Assembly (NCBI GenBank): GCA_030538335.1
Contig: JAUNUE010000012.1
Coordinates: forward strand, 1-18,343
DNA: 18,343 bases
Source: Allobrachymonas sp.
Lineage (GTDB): Bacteria; Pseudomonadota; Gammaproteobacteria; Burkholderiales; Burkholderiaceae_C
Direction of reading: 5' to 3'
Shown here piece after piece: positions 7,189 to 14,456 of this stretch. Made by a program: the position numbers and the translations under genes. The first letter of the stretch is position 1. Every line of letters starts with the position of its first letter. The notes below the pieces were generated by a model. It worked only from the letters and a program-made list of their open reading frames with translations. It did no database searches and was not told the DNA's origin.

Positions 7189-9046
7189 CGGCAAAAAGGA
7201 TGCTGACGGGAACCACGGTTTCAACCTTGTCGGCTGTCTGTGTCAATCGACGGTGAAAGCGCCGGTTCTGGTCGTAGGGAAATACATCCAGCACCTCGCC
7301 GCGCTGGATGCGCTCTTTGTGCGAATTCCAGAAATCAGGCTCCAACAGGTCGGCGTGGTGCTTCATGAAAGCCTCTCGCACCAATGGGTTGCCGAGCAGA
7401 AAAGGGGCAAATGTTTCGGGAAAAACATCGCGTGGCGCTACGGAATACCAGACCTCCCCGCTCATTTCGTCTTCTTCGTTGCGCGGGGGTGGCACCTTGC
7501 GGAAATTGCAATCGGTGATGTATTCAATTTCATCGTAGTCGTAAAACACCACCTTGCCCTGCCGCGTAATGCCGAAGTTCTTCCACAACATGTCGCCGGG
7601 AAAGATATTGGCTGCCACCAGATCCTTGATGGCATTGCCATACTCCAAGACCGCGTGTTCAATTTGCTTGCGCGCGCGCGGGTTGTCTGCCCCCAAGTCA
7701 AAGGCTTCCTGCAAATACATGTTGAGCGGGATCATGCGGCGCTCGATATAGAGGTGCTTGATCACTACCTCTTTGGCGCCTGTGCTTTTGTTTTCGGAAA
7801 TTTCCATCTGGCTGGGGGCGAATTTTTCAATTTCCTCCAACAGTTCCGGCTCGAACCGGTCCAGCGGAAAAGCCACCTCCCGGTATTCGGTAGTGTCGGC
7901 CATGCGGCCCACGCGGTCGTGCTGGCGCACCAGCTTGTATTTGCCGCGGATCTGCTCGCGCGTGGTGTCTTTTTGCGGTGGGTAAAAATCCTTGATGACC
8001 TTGAACACATAAGGAAACGACGGCAGGTCAAACACCAACATGACCATGCCCTTGATACCAGGCGCAATGCGCAGCTTGTCGTGGCTGTGGCGCAGGTGGA
8101 ACAGAAAGTCGCGGTAGAACAGCGTCTTGCCCTGCTTGGCCAGACCCAGCGCGTTGTAGATTTCGGCGCGCGGCTTGCGCGGCATGAGACTGCGCAAAAA
8201 TTGCACGTAGGCTGACGGTATTTCCATATCAACCAGAAAATACGCCCGCGCAAAGCTGAACAGCGCCTGCATGTCGGCCTCTCCGTGCAGCACCGCGTCG
8301 ATATAAACCTCGCCCTTGCTGTTGAACAGCATGGGCAAGGCAAACGGCGTTTCGCGAAAACCGTTGATGATCTTGCCGACCAGGTACGCCGCCTTGTTGC
8401 GGAAGAACAGGTTCGACAGCACCTGCACCTGGAAGTTGGCACGCAGCCGGCTTTCGCCCATTTGCTGCAAAAACACCTGAACGACCCGATCCAGGTCGCG
8501 CGTACGATCGGCGAACTTGACATGCAAGCCGTAATCATCAATCACGGCTCCAAACAATTCCTGCAACTGGCCTGCCTTCAAGTAATAAACGCGGTACGCT
8601 GTTTGTCCCACATCGTTGCGAATCTCCAGATACTCGGTGCTGATGGCGGGCCGCACAAAAATGAAATCGTTGTAGTAGTAATTGCGGTTGAGGATGCCTG
8701 TGGTGACCGAGTTGAAAAAAGTCTCGGCCAGCTCGGGTCGCAAATGGTCGACCAGCAGGCTGATGTAAAACAGCTTGGCCTGGTGCCACACATCCATCGG
8801 TACCTTGGCGGCATTGAATTCGCGTTCCAGCCGCCGCTCGCATTCGCGCACCCGGATGTCGTAAAACTCGATACGCTCGCGCTGCCCCTGCTGTTGACCG
8901 TGCCAGTCTTGCGTCTCGAACCGGTGTTTGGCACGCGCCGACTCGGCACGGAACAGGCGGTAGTGGCGGTCAAACCCTTCGATCATGGCCTTGGCGATGT
9001 CGTAGGCCAGCGGGGCATCCAGTGACTGGGCGAGAATCCTGTCCAT
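7178..9046 (-). CDS. aceK: Isocitrate dehydrogenase kinase/phosphatase AceK
   Basis: AceK phosphorylates and dephosphorylates isocitrate dehydrogenase, switching carbon between the TCA cycle and the glyoxylate bypass. The 622-aa product is somewhat longer than E. coli AceK (578). It has an N-terminal regulatory half and a kinase-like C-terminal half: glycine-rich PGIKGMVMLVFDLPSFPYVFKVIKD with probable ATP-binding Lys349, VGRMADTTEY, and the catalytic block FPGDMLWKNFG (Asp485) and FYDYDE (Asp503). The PPPR and VWYSVAPRDVFPE stretches are also typical. The ATG at 9046 starts 25 bp after the second permease stop. In enterobacteria aceK follows aceBA; here no glyoxylate gene is adjacent, and it sits in an amino-acid transporter unit instead. 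Confidence 0.96.
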   Translation of the reverse strand: MDRILAQSLDAPLAYDIAKAMIEGFDRHYRLFRAESARAKHRFETQDWHGQQQGQRERIEFYDIRVRECERRLEREFNAAKVPMDVWHQAKLFYISLLVDHLRPELAETFFNSVTTGILNRNYYYNDFIFVRPAISTEYLEIRNDVGQTAYRVYYLKAGQLQELFGAVIDDYGLHVKFADRTRDLDRVVQVFLQQMGESRLRANFQVQVLSNLFFRNKAAYLVGKIINGFRETPFALPMLFNSKGEVYIDAVLHGEADMQALFSFARAYFLVDMEIPSAYVQFLRSLMPRKPRAEIYNALGLAKQGKTLFYRDFLFHLRHSHDKLRIAPGIKGMVMLVFDLPSFPYVFKVIKDFYPPQKDTTREQIRGKYKLVRQHDRVGRMADTTEYREVAFPLDRFEPELLEEIEKFAPSQMEISENKSTGAKEVVIKHLYIERRMIPLNMYLQEAFDLGADNPRARKQIEHAVLEYGNAIKDLVAANIFPGDMLWKNFGITRQGKVVFYDYDEIEYITDCNFRKVPPPRNEEDEMSGEVWYSVAPRDVFPETFAPFLLGNPLVREAFMKHHADLLEPDFWNSHKERIQRGEVLDVFPYDQNRRFHRRLTQTADKVETVVPVSILFADEI

Positions 9047-9071
9047 ATCGGTTATTTACCCAAAAAACACC

Positions 9072-9719
9072 TCAATACTGTGCCCTTTTTTCAAGCATCC
9101 GCGATGCCATGGTCAGGGGAAAACACAGTACAAAATACAGCAAGCCGACCATCCCGTAAATGGAAAACGGCATCATCGTCAGGTTGGCAAGCATATTTCC
9201 GGTTTTGGTCAGCTCGGTAAATCCGATGATGGAAGCCAATGCAGTGCCCTTGATCAACTGCACCAGAAAGCCGACCGAAGGCGCAATGGCGATACGCCAG
9301 GCCTGAGGGCCAACCACGTGGCGGAGCTGCTGCAATCGGGTCATACCCAAACTGGCACCAGCCGCCCATTGCGATTCAGGGATGGCCTGCACACAACCCA
9401 GCCAGATATCAGACAAATAGGCACTGGCATGCAAGGTCAGCGCGATGGTGGCAGCCGTCCAGGGCTCCACTTCAATATCGAGCATGGGCAGGCCAAAAAA
9501 CACCAGAAACAGTTGCATCAACAGGGGCGTGCCTTGAAACAACTCGATATAGCCCCGGTACACCCAGCGAATGGGCGCCCAATTGCCGAGACGCAACAGC
9601 ACAAGGGCAATGGCCACCACAATGCCTCCAGCAAAAGCTGCTCCTGACAAACCCACCGTCCATTTGGTGGCTTGCAGCAGAGCGCCTATCAGCTCTGACC
9701 AGGCAATTTCTTCATCCAT
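9072..9719 (-). CDS. Amino-acid ABC transporter permease (HisM/GlnP type), second subunit
   Basis: This inner-membrane subunit of a polar amino-acid importer has 215 aa from the ATG at 9719, which overlaps the preceding permease stop by 8 bp (ATGGATGA). About five hydrophobic segments are visible: residues near 25-50, 60-85 (FQGTPLLMQLFLVFFGLP), 90-110, 150-175 and 185-205. The cytoplasmic loop that docks on the ATPase is QWAAGASLGMTRLQQLRHVVGPQA, a version of the EAA motif. The ELFQGTPLL stretch is typical of the family. Both permease genes are needed for a heterodimer, but the ATPase gene is not in the window. Substrate cannot be deduced beyond a polar or other amino acid. Confidence 0.92.
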   Translation of the reverse strand: MDEEIAWSELIGALLQATKWTVGLSGAAFAGGIVVAIALVLLRLGNWAPIRWVYRGYIELFQGTPLLMQLFLVFFGLPMLDIEVEPWTAATIALTLHASAYLSDIWLGCVQAIPESQWAAGASLGMTRLQQLRHVVGPQAWRIAIAPSVGFLVQLIKGTALASIIGFTELTKTGNMLANLTMMPFSIYGMVGLLYFVLCFPLTMASRMLEKRAQY

Positions 9720-10392
9720 GGTGCTGGAACTTTCTGGCAACGTATTTGCGACCGAAGGTCAGGTTGAAAATGCTGCGTGCTGCAATGGACAATACCAGAT
9801 ACAACAACGTCACGAGGATATAGATTTCAAACGGACGGAATGTGCGCGACTGGATAAAACTCGCCGCTGCTGCCAGATCGTTGACGGAAATTTGTGACAC
9901 CACGGCCGAACTCATCATCATCATCAGAATCTGTCCAAACAGCGCCGGGCCAATCGCGGCAAACCCTTGTGGCAGCATGATGTAGCGAATCGCCTGGCTG
10001 CGCTTCATGCCGAGCGAAAGTGCAGCATTGAACTGCCCGGCACCCACGGCCAGAAAACCCGCACGGATGATTTCCATCTGGTAGGCAGCAAGGTTCAGTG
10101 TCATGGCCAGAAGGGCCGCCGCCCATTCGGGCAGCATGATGCCAAGCGAAGGCAGGCCAAAAAAAATGAAAAACAACTGGACGAGAAAAGGCGTGTTGCG
10201 CACCACTTCCACATATGTCAACAGAATGCCGGTTAAAACACGGCCACCGTAGCGCAGGCCAATGGCGCCCAAAACGCCCAAAATGCCCCCCACAAACGCC
10301 GAGGCCAATGTCAACCCCAGAGTCATCCAGAGACCTGCCCAGATCATGGGAAGGTATTCAATCAAGGATGCAAAATCAAAACTGTATGCCAT
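9712..10392 (-). CDS. Amino-acid ABC transporter permease (HisM/GlnP type), first subunit
   Basis: The protein is 226 aa from the ATG at 10392 (MAYSFDFASLIEYLPMIWAG); a TTG at 10419 is the only longer option and neither has a clear Shine-Dalgarno. Segments near 18-45, 58-80, 88-105 and 190-210 are hydrophobic. VEVVRNTPFLVQLFFIFFGLP is the family's conserved second-helix region (compare RNTPLL). The EAA loop reads AGQFNAALSLGMKRSQAIRYIMLPQG. A methionine run (ILMMMMSSA) lies in the fourth helix. It pairs with the overlapping downstream permease and follows the binding-protein gene after a 91-bp gap holding a strong hairpin. Confidence 0.92.
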   Translation of the reverse strand: MAYSFDFASLIEYLPMIWAGLWMTLGLTLASAFVGGILGVLGAIGLRYGGRVLTGILLTYVEVVRNTPFLVQLFFIFFGLPSLGIMLPEWAAALLAMTLNLAAYQMEIIRAGFLAVGAGQFNAALSLGMKRSQAIRYIMLPQGFAAIGPALFGQILMMMMSSAVVSQISVNDLAAAASFIQSRTFRPFEIYILVTLLYLVLSIAARSIFNLTFGRKYVARKFQHHG

Positions 10393-10423
10393 GAAAGAAC
10401 AGTGCAGAAAAGGTTGCAAACAA

Positions 10424-10448
10424 GCAAGGGCGCATCACGCGCCCTTGC
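10424..10448 (-). terminator. Intercistronic hairpin between binding-protein and permease genes
   Basis: GCAAGGGCGC (10424-10433) and its exact complement (10439-10448) close a five-base loop, a perfect 10-bp stem. On the minus strand it is followed by TTGTTTG, a poor T tract, so it is likely a partial terminator or a 3'-end stabiliser of the binding-protein mRNA rather than a complete stop. Confidence 0.6.
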
Positions 10449-10483
10449 CTGCTCTCAAAGCGGAATAACCGCGCACGCAAGAA

Positions 10484-11272
10484 TCAGTCTTTCAAGTCCT
10501 TGGGCAGGGGCGCTTTCAGCCACTTGACAGAAATGCTATTGAGCGAACCGTCGGTCTTGGCTTTGGTCAGAATGGCATCCACCTTGTTTTTCAGGGCCGT
10601 TTCGCCTTTACCAACAGCCACATGGCTGGGCGAACTGAACAACTGGTATTTTTGCTCCATCGACACTTTGGGATATTTCTGCATGATATTGGCACCCACA
10701 TCGTTGCCCACAACCAGCAAGGCAACCTGGCCTGTGACAAAGGCGGTGATGGCACCATTGGGCTCATCAAAGCGCTTGATGTTGGCGGCGGCAGGCGCTT
10801 CTTTGCTGATGGCGGTGTCTTCCAGCGTACCGCGCGTGACAGCCAGCGTTTTGCCTGCCAGATCAGCCGAGTTTTTCACGCCCGTTGTCTTGCCGCCAAA
10901 CACAGCCAGATAGTAAGGGGCATAGGCTTGGGCAAAATCAATCACTTTTTCGCGCTCTGCGTTTTTGCCCACGCTCATCAAAATGTCGACCTTTTTGCTG
11001 GTCAGCATGGGAATGCGGTTGTCGCCGGTAATTTGCACCAGATCGGCTTTTACGCCCAAACCTTTGGCAATGATCTCGGCCAGTTCGATATCGTAGCCTT
11101 GCTTTTTCAACGAGGGCGAGAGCGAGCCGAACGGGGGGTAGTCAAGAAACACGCCCACGCGCACTGCACCACGTTTGGTAATGTCTTGCAAGGCGTCAGC
11201 CATGGCAGCTTGCGACAGTGCAGCCAGACTCAGGCAGACGGCCACACGGCGCGTCCAGGTAAAAGTAGCCAT
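10484..11272 (-). CDS. Amino-acid ABC transporter periplasmic solute-binding protein (family 3)
   Basis: The 262-aa protein starts at ATG 11272 with a strong AAGGAG about ten bases upstream. Residues 1-25 are a Sec signal peptide (MATFTWTRR, hydrophobic core, cleavage after AMA). The mature part follows the family 3 pattern: RGAVRVGVFLDYPPFG, GYDIELAEIIAKGLG, DNRIPMLTSKKVDILMS, EREKVIDFAQAYAPYYLAVF, then LAGKTLAVTRGTLED. No lipobox is visible, so it should be soluble in the periplasm. Ligand specificity is not readable by eye; the absence of FDxD-type opening (GYDIELA instead) is within family range. It heads the gene run that continues through both permeases, aceK, the YchJ-like gene and the hydrolase. 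Confidence 0.93.
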   Translation of the reverse strand: MATFTWTRRVAVCLSLAALSQAAMADALQDITKRGAVRVGVFLDYPPFGSLSPSLKKQGYDIELAEIIAKGLGVKADLVQITGDNRIPMLTSKKVDILMSVGKNAEREKVIDFAQAYAPYYLAVFGGKTTGVKNSADLAGKTLAVTRGTLEDTAISKEAPAAANIKRFDEPNGAITAFVTGQVALLVVGNDVGANIMQKYPKVSMEQKYQLFSSPSHVAVGKGETALKNKVDAILTKAKTDGSLNSISVKWLKAPLPKDLKD

Positions 11273-11332
11273 CTTTGGTTATCTCCTTCAAACAAGTTCC
11301 CATACCATATGGGGTGAGCCATTCTAGACCTG

Positions 11333-11354
11333 CTTGTGTGGCTTTCTCCACAAG
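11333..11354. repeat. Dyad CTTGTG-N10-CACAAG upstream of the binding-protein gene
   Basis: Perfect 6-bp arms lie 61-82 bp upstream of the binding-protein start. It could be an operator or a leader hairpin. No convincing -35/-10 pair could be placed around it, so its role is open. Confidence 0.3.
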
Positions 11355-11370
11355 ACTGGTATTTATTTAT

Positions 11371-11399
11371 ACAAAGAAACCCCGGCTTTGCCGAGGGGT
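11371..11399 (-). terminator. Terminator of the aminotransferase gene
   Basis: On the minus strand, ACCCC(TC)GGC-AAA-GCCGGGGT forms a GC-rich stem with a two-base bulge, beginning three bases after the aminotransferase stop. It is followed by TTTCTTTG, giving an intrinsic-terminator shape. It separates the aminotransferase from the transporter unit, which therefore probably has its own promoter. Confidence 0.55.
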
Positions 11400-11401
11400 G
11401 G

Positions 11402-12625
11402 TTACTTGGACACCTGCGATGGCACAGCCAATAAGCCGATACGTTCAGGTATTTTTTCGATGACATCCACACCTGCGTTGGCAAAGGCGACACGCAGATA
11501 GGCGCCCTGGCCAGGGCCAAAAAATTCGCCGGGAATGGTCAACAAACCACATTCCTGCGCCAGTTTTCGCGCCACTTGCACCGAGTCGGCATGCGCCAAG
11601 GGATGCCGCACAAACGCGAAATACGCGCCGATGGCGCTGATCTGCCACCCTGTTTGCCCTGCTTGCTGCAAACTGGCGAAGGCTTCACGCATGGCTTGCG
11701 CGCGGCGGGCAATTTCGTCGCGGTTGGCGCTGAGCCAATCGTGGATCACAGGATCGCCCAAGGCCTGCGCAATGGCCAATTGCGGCAGGCGTGGTGCGCA
11801 AATCTGCAGGTTGTCCATGACTTTGCAGGTTTCCGCCTGGAAGGTTTCACCCGCAATCAAGGCACCGAGCCGATGCCCCGGCACACAAAACGATTTGGAA
11901 AAACTGTAGAGCAGCACGATATGCTGCTGCCAATTGGGGCGCTCCAGCAAACGGTGTGGCACCGTGCCTGCGGGCAAAAAGTCACGGTAGGTTTCGTCCA
12001 GCACCAGCCAGCAGCCATGGCGCTGGCACAGGTCGGCCAGTTGCTCCAGCAGCTCAGGGGAGTACACCGCACCCGTCGGGTTGTTGGGCGAAATCAGCAC
12101 CAGCGCTTTCACACCTTGCTCCAGCACTTGCGCTACATCAGCCACGGTGGGCAAAAAACCGTTTTCTGCATGCGCCTGCACGGTTTTTATTTCAATGCCC
12201 ATACTTTGCAGCGTGCTCTGGTGGTTGAAATAATAGGGTTCAACCAACGCTACGGCATCTCCGGCGCGGGCCATCACCTGCATGGCCACCGCAAACGCCT
12301 GGTTGCAGCCAGAAGTTATCTGGATCTGGGCTGCGCCCGGATGGATGCCGTAAATACGCGCCATCCAGTCTGCAAGGGCGCTGCGCAAGGCAGGTTCGCC
12401 TTCAATATCGCCATACTGGCAGGTTTGCGGGTCGGCCGCCAGATCAGCCAGGCGTTGCAAAATGCGTGCGTGGGGGGGGTAGCCCGGAACCGCCTGGGAA
12501 AAACCAAGCAGCGGCCCTTGCGCGCCATCGTAGGCTTGCGCCCACGCTGCTACGGCAGGCACGGCAGGCGCTGCCAAAGAGGTAACCCAGGGATTCAAGC
12601 CGATAGCAGGTGTGTGTACAGCCAT
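11402..12625 (-). CDS. PLP-dependent aminotransferase, class I/II
   Basis: This is a fold-type I aminotransferase of 407 aa, the usual length for the aspartate-aminotransferase-like group. Visible motifs in order are YGDIEGEPALRSALADW, TSGCNQA (104-110), EPYYFNH, the cofactor loop SPNNPTG (179-185), LDETY with Asp210, the PLP-binding Lys244 in YSFSKSFCVPGHRLG, and the substrate-carboxylate region YLRVAFAN. It starts at ATG 12625 without an obvious Shine-Dalgarno. It lies upstream of the amino-acid transporter genes but ends in a terminator, so a shared pathway is only suggested by position. The amino donor and product are unknown; the SPNNPTG and FSKSF wording is also found in proteins annotated as aspartate or methionine-type aminotransferases. 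Confidence 0.92.
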   Translation of the reverse strand: MAVHTPAIGLNPWVTSLAAPAVPAVAAWAQAYDGAQGPLLGFSQAVPGYPPHARILQRLADLAADPQTCQYGDIEGEPALRSALADWMARIYGIHPGAAQIQITSGCNQAFAVAMQVMARAGDAVALVEPYYFNHQSTLQSMGIEIKTVQAHAENGFLPTVADVAQVLEQGVKALVLISPNNPTGAVYSPELLEQLADLCQRHGCWLVLDETYRDFLPAGTVPHRLLERPNWQQHIVLLYSFSKSFCVPGHRLGALIAGETFQAETCKVMDNLQICAPRLPQLAIAQALGDPVIHDWLSANRDEIARRAQAMREAFASLQQAGQTGWQISAIGAYFAFVRHPLAHADSVQVARKLAQECGLLTIPGEFFGPGQGAYLRVAFANAGVDVIEKIPERIGLLAVPSQVSK

Positions 12626-12799
12626 AAAAATGAAAAATCAGACGCGCCGCAGGCAAGCTGGGGCAAGCAAACAAGTGGAGTGCAGGATGCGCTGCCAAGC
12701 GTATCACGGAAGGCGTGCTTGCCAGATCGGGAGATGCGAGGATTTTGCCGGTCGGGCTGGTCTTGCGTGCAGCGCCGCGTTTGAACGCGATGACGCAAA
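12626..12799. other. Intergenic region between carbonic anhydrase and aminotransferase genes
   Basis: This stretch of 174 bp between two minus-strand genes holds a small inverted repeat, CGCGTT-TG-AACGCG (12776-12789), 11 bp past the carbonic anhydrase stop. No T tract follows, so at most it is a weak end signal. No convincing promoter for the aminotransferase was found. No ORF of note. Confidence 0.4.
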
Positions 12800-13492
12800 T
12801 CAATCAGCAGCGGCCCTTGTGTTGCCGTTGATATAGCGCTCTTCCCAGTCGCTCAAGGCAAAGCTGTAGTGCTCGTTGACCTTGTCGCTGTCGCCAATCG
12901 TCATGTGCGTGTCCACAATCAGCCCGTCGCTCAGGTTGAACAGCCAGCCATGCAGATAAAGTTTCTGGGCGCGGCTCCAGGCGTCGCGTACCACGGTGGT
13001 GTTGGCCACATTGCGCACCTGCTCGATCGTGTTGAGTTCGCACAGGGCATCGTGCTGCCGCTCTGCCGGAACCCTGCTGAGCCGGTCTTCGTGCAACACC
13101 ATCACGCTGCGCACGTGCTGGATCCAGTTGTCGGCCAGCCCTACCCGGCGGTTTTTCAGCGCCACCTCCACGCCACCGCAAAGGTAGTGGCCCACCACCA
13201 GAATATGCGGCACACGCAACACATCCACCGCAAACTGCAGGGAACTCATGCAGTTGAGGTCGCTGTGATCCAGCACATTGGCGATATTGCGATGGACAAA
13301 CACCTCGCCCGGCAGTTTTTCGATGATCTGCGTCACCGGCACACGGCTGTCGGAGCAGCCCAGCCACATGTACTGCGGCGTCTGGTGCTCGACCAGCTTG
13401 GTGAAAAAGCCGGGGTGGTTGTCCGCCATGTTCTCGGCCCAGTGGCGGTTGTTGTCGAACAATTCCTGCAGGGGATGTGGCGAGATGGGCAT
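12800..13492 (-). CDS. can: Beta-class carbonic anhydrase
   Basis: The enzyme interconverts CO2 and bicarbonate in the cytoplasm, supplying bicarbonate for carboxylases and for carbamoyl-phosphate synthesis. The protein is 230 aa. Zinc ligands are Cys46, His102 and Cys105, with Asp48 and Arg50 as the catalytic dyad in CSDSRV; HRNIANVL (67-74) and DLNCMSSLQFAVDVL resemble E. coli Can. GHYLCGGV has Leu104 where Gly or Asn is more common. AAAGGA lies about ten bases before the ATG at 13492. A candidate promoter, TTGTCT-17-AAAAAT, lies in the AT-rich stretch about 50-80 bp upstream. The gene is divergent from rlpA and probably monocistronic. Confidence 0.94.
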   Translation of the reverse strand: MPISPHPLQELFDNNRHWAENMADNHPGFFTKLVEHQTPQYMWLGCSDSRVPVTQIIEKLPGEVFVHRNIANVLDHSDLNCMSSLQFAVDVLRVPHILVVGHYLCGGVEVALKNRRVGLADNWIQHVRSVMVLHEDRLSRVPAERQHDALCELNTIEQVRNVANTTVVRDAWSRAQKLYLHGWLFNLSDGLIVDTHMTIGDSDKVNEHYSFALSDWEERYINGNTRAAAD

Positions 13493-13817
13493 GGCAAACC
13501 TGTCCTTTGAAACGCAAGTACTGGATGCAAGGGGTTAGCAAATTTTTGCTTTAATTTATTTTTAAGACAAGAAGAAGAACAGGCTTTTTCGAGCCGCGCA
13601 GCACGATTGTTGTGAGCCTGCATCGCCCACGCATTCCGTGCCCTGGCGCGCCTCCCATGGGTTGCATCATATTCATTTTTTGATAAAGACATGGAAACAA
13701 AAAATAACAAAATCAGATTATCAAACCGCGCGCCATTTCACGAATCCCGGATATCTGTTGTGTATATCCATCAAAACCCTTGCATATACAGGATGAATAT
13801 CGCTAAGATTCGCCCCC
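13493..13817. other. AT-rich divergent intergenic region, carbonic anhydrase / rlpA
   Basis: The 325-bp region has AT-rich ends and a GC-richer middle. It contains the palindrome AGCAAATTTTTGCT (13537-13550) next to the carbonic anhydrase promoter candidate, and the dyad GGATAT-N9-ATATCC (13749-13769) upstream of rlpA. A TTGCAT-18-TAAGAT promoter candidate (13780-13809) for rlpA would put the start of RNA at or within a few bases of its ATG. No supported small gene or RNA was found. Confidence 0.4.
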
Positions 13818-14456
13818 ATGAAAAACACGACCTCCATTTCTGCGCTTGCAGGTGTGACTTCAGGTAAGGCATGTGCCATTGCGGTGCTGTCTGCCGGGCT
13901 TTGTGCTACCCCTGTTGTGGTGGCCAAAGGGCGCAGCCACCTCCCCGCTACGGTGCAAACGGCCAGCACCCAGTTCTCGGCACCCTCTGCCGCTGACGGT
14001 GCCAAAGCCGCTGAACAAATGCCGCTGGGCAAACCCACCACCTTGCATATGCCCGCCGACGAGGCCTTGCAGGCCTCCTTCCAGCAAGGCACGGCCTCGT
14101 GGTATGGGCCGGGCTTTCACAACCGGCTCACCGCCAATGGCGAGCGTTACAACATGGACGCCCTGACGGCCGCCCACCGCACCCTGCCCTTCGGCACCAT
14201 GGTGCTGGTCAAGAATGCGGCCAATGGCAAGACCGTCACGGTGCGCATCAACGACCGTGGCCCTTTCATCAAAGGGCGCATCATCGACCTGAGCCGCGCT
14301 GCAGCCAGGCAACTGGGCTTTTCGGGCGTTCAACGGGTGGTGCTGTACAAGACCCAAGGCGGCAAGGTGCAGAAACTGGCCCCGGCCAAGGTCCGTAAAA
14401 CCGATCTGGCGCCTGCTGCCGAAGCAGCGCCTGCACTGGTCTCCAGCAACAACTGA
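13818..14456 (+). CDS. rlpA: RlpA-family septal-ring lytic transglycosylase (DPBB domain, no SPOR)
   Basis: RlpA proteins cleave peptidoglycan glycan strands lacking stem peptides and act during cell separation. The 212-aa protein has a hydrophobic export signal (about residues 18-36), a low-complexity linker (40-88), the double-psi beta-barrel domain (89-180) and an Ala/Lys-rich tail. The barrel shows GTASWYGPGFHNRLTANGERY, TAAHRTLPFGT and RINDRGPFIKGRIIDLS; Glu109, His120 and Asp146 fall at the places of residues reported as important in Pseudomonas RlpA. The SPOR domain found in E. coli RlpA is missing. The Cys29 context (SAGLC) is not a good lipobox, so lipoprotein status is doubtful. No Shine-Dalgarno precedes the ATG. 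Its stop shares TGATCA with that of the facing gene. Confidence 0.9.
   Translation: MKNTTSISALAGVTSGKACAIAVLSAGLCATPVVVAKGRSHLPATVQTASTQFSAPSAADGAKAAEQMPLGKPTTLHMPADEALQASFQQGTASWYGPGFHNRLTANGERYNMDALTAAHRTLPFGTMVLVKNAANGKTVTVRINDRGPFIKGRIIDLSRAAARQLGFSGVQRVVLYKTQGGKVQKLAPAKVRKTDLAPAAEAAPALVSSNN

Noticed and set aside
7670..7681. (GC)n run in aceK as a phase-variation tract
   Set aside because: Only about six dinucleotides inside an intact, conserved reading frame; ordinary for GC-rich coding DNA.
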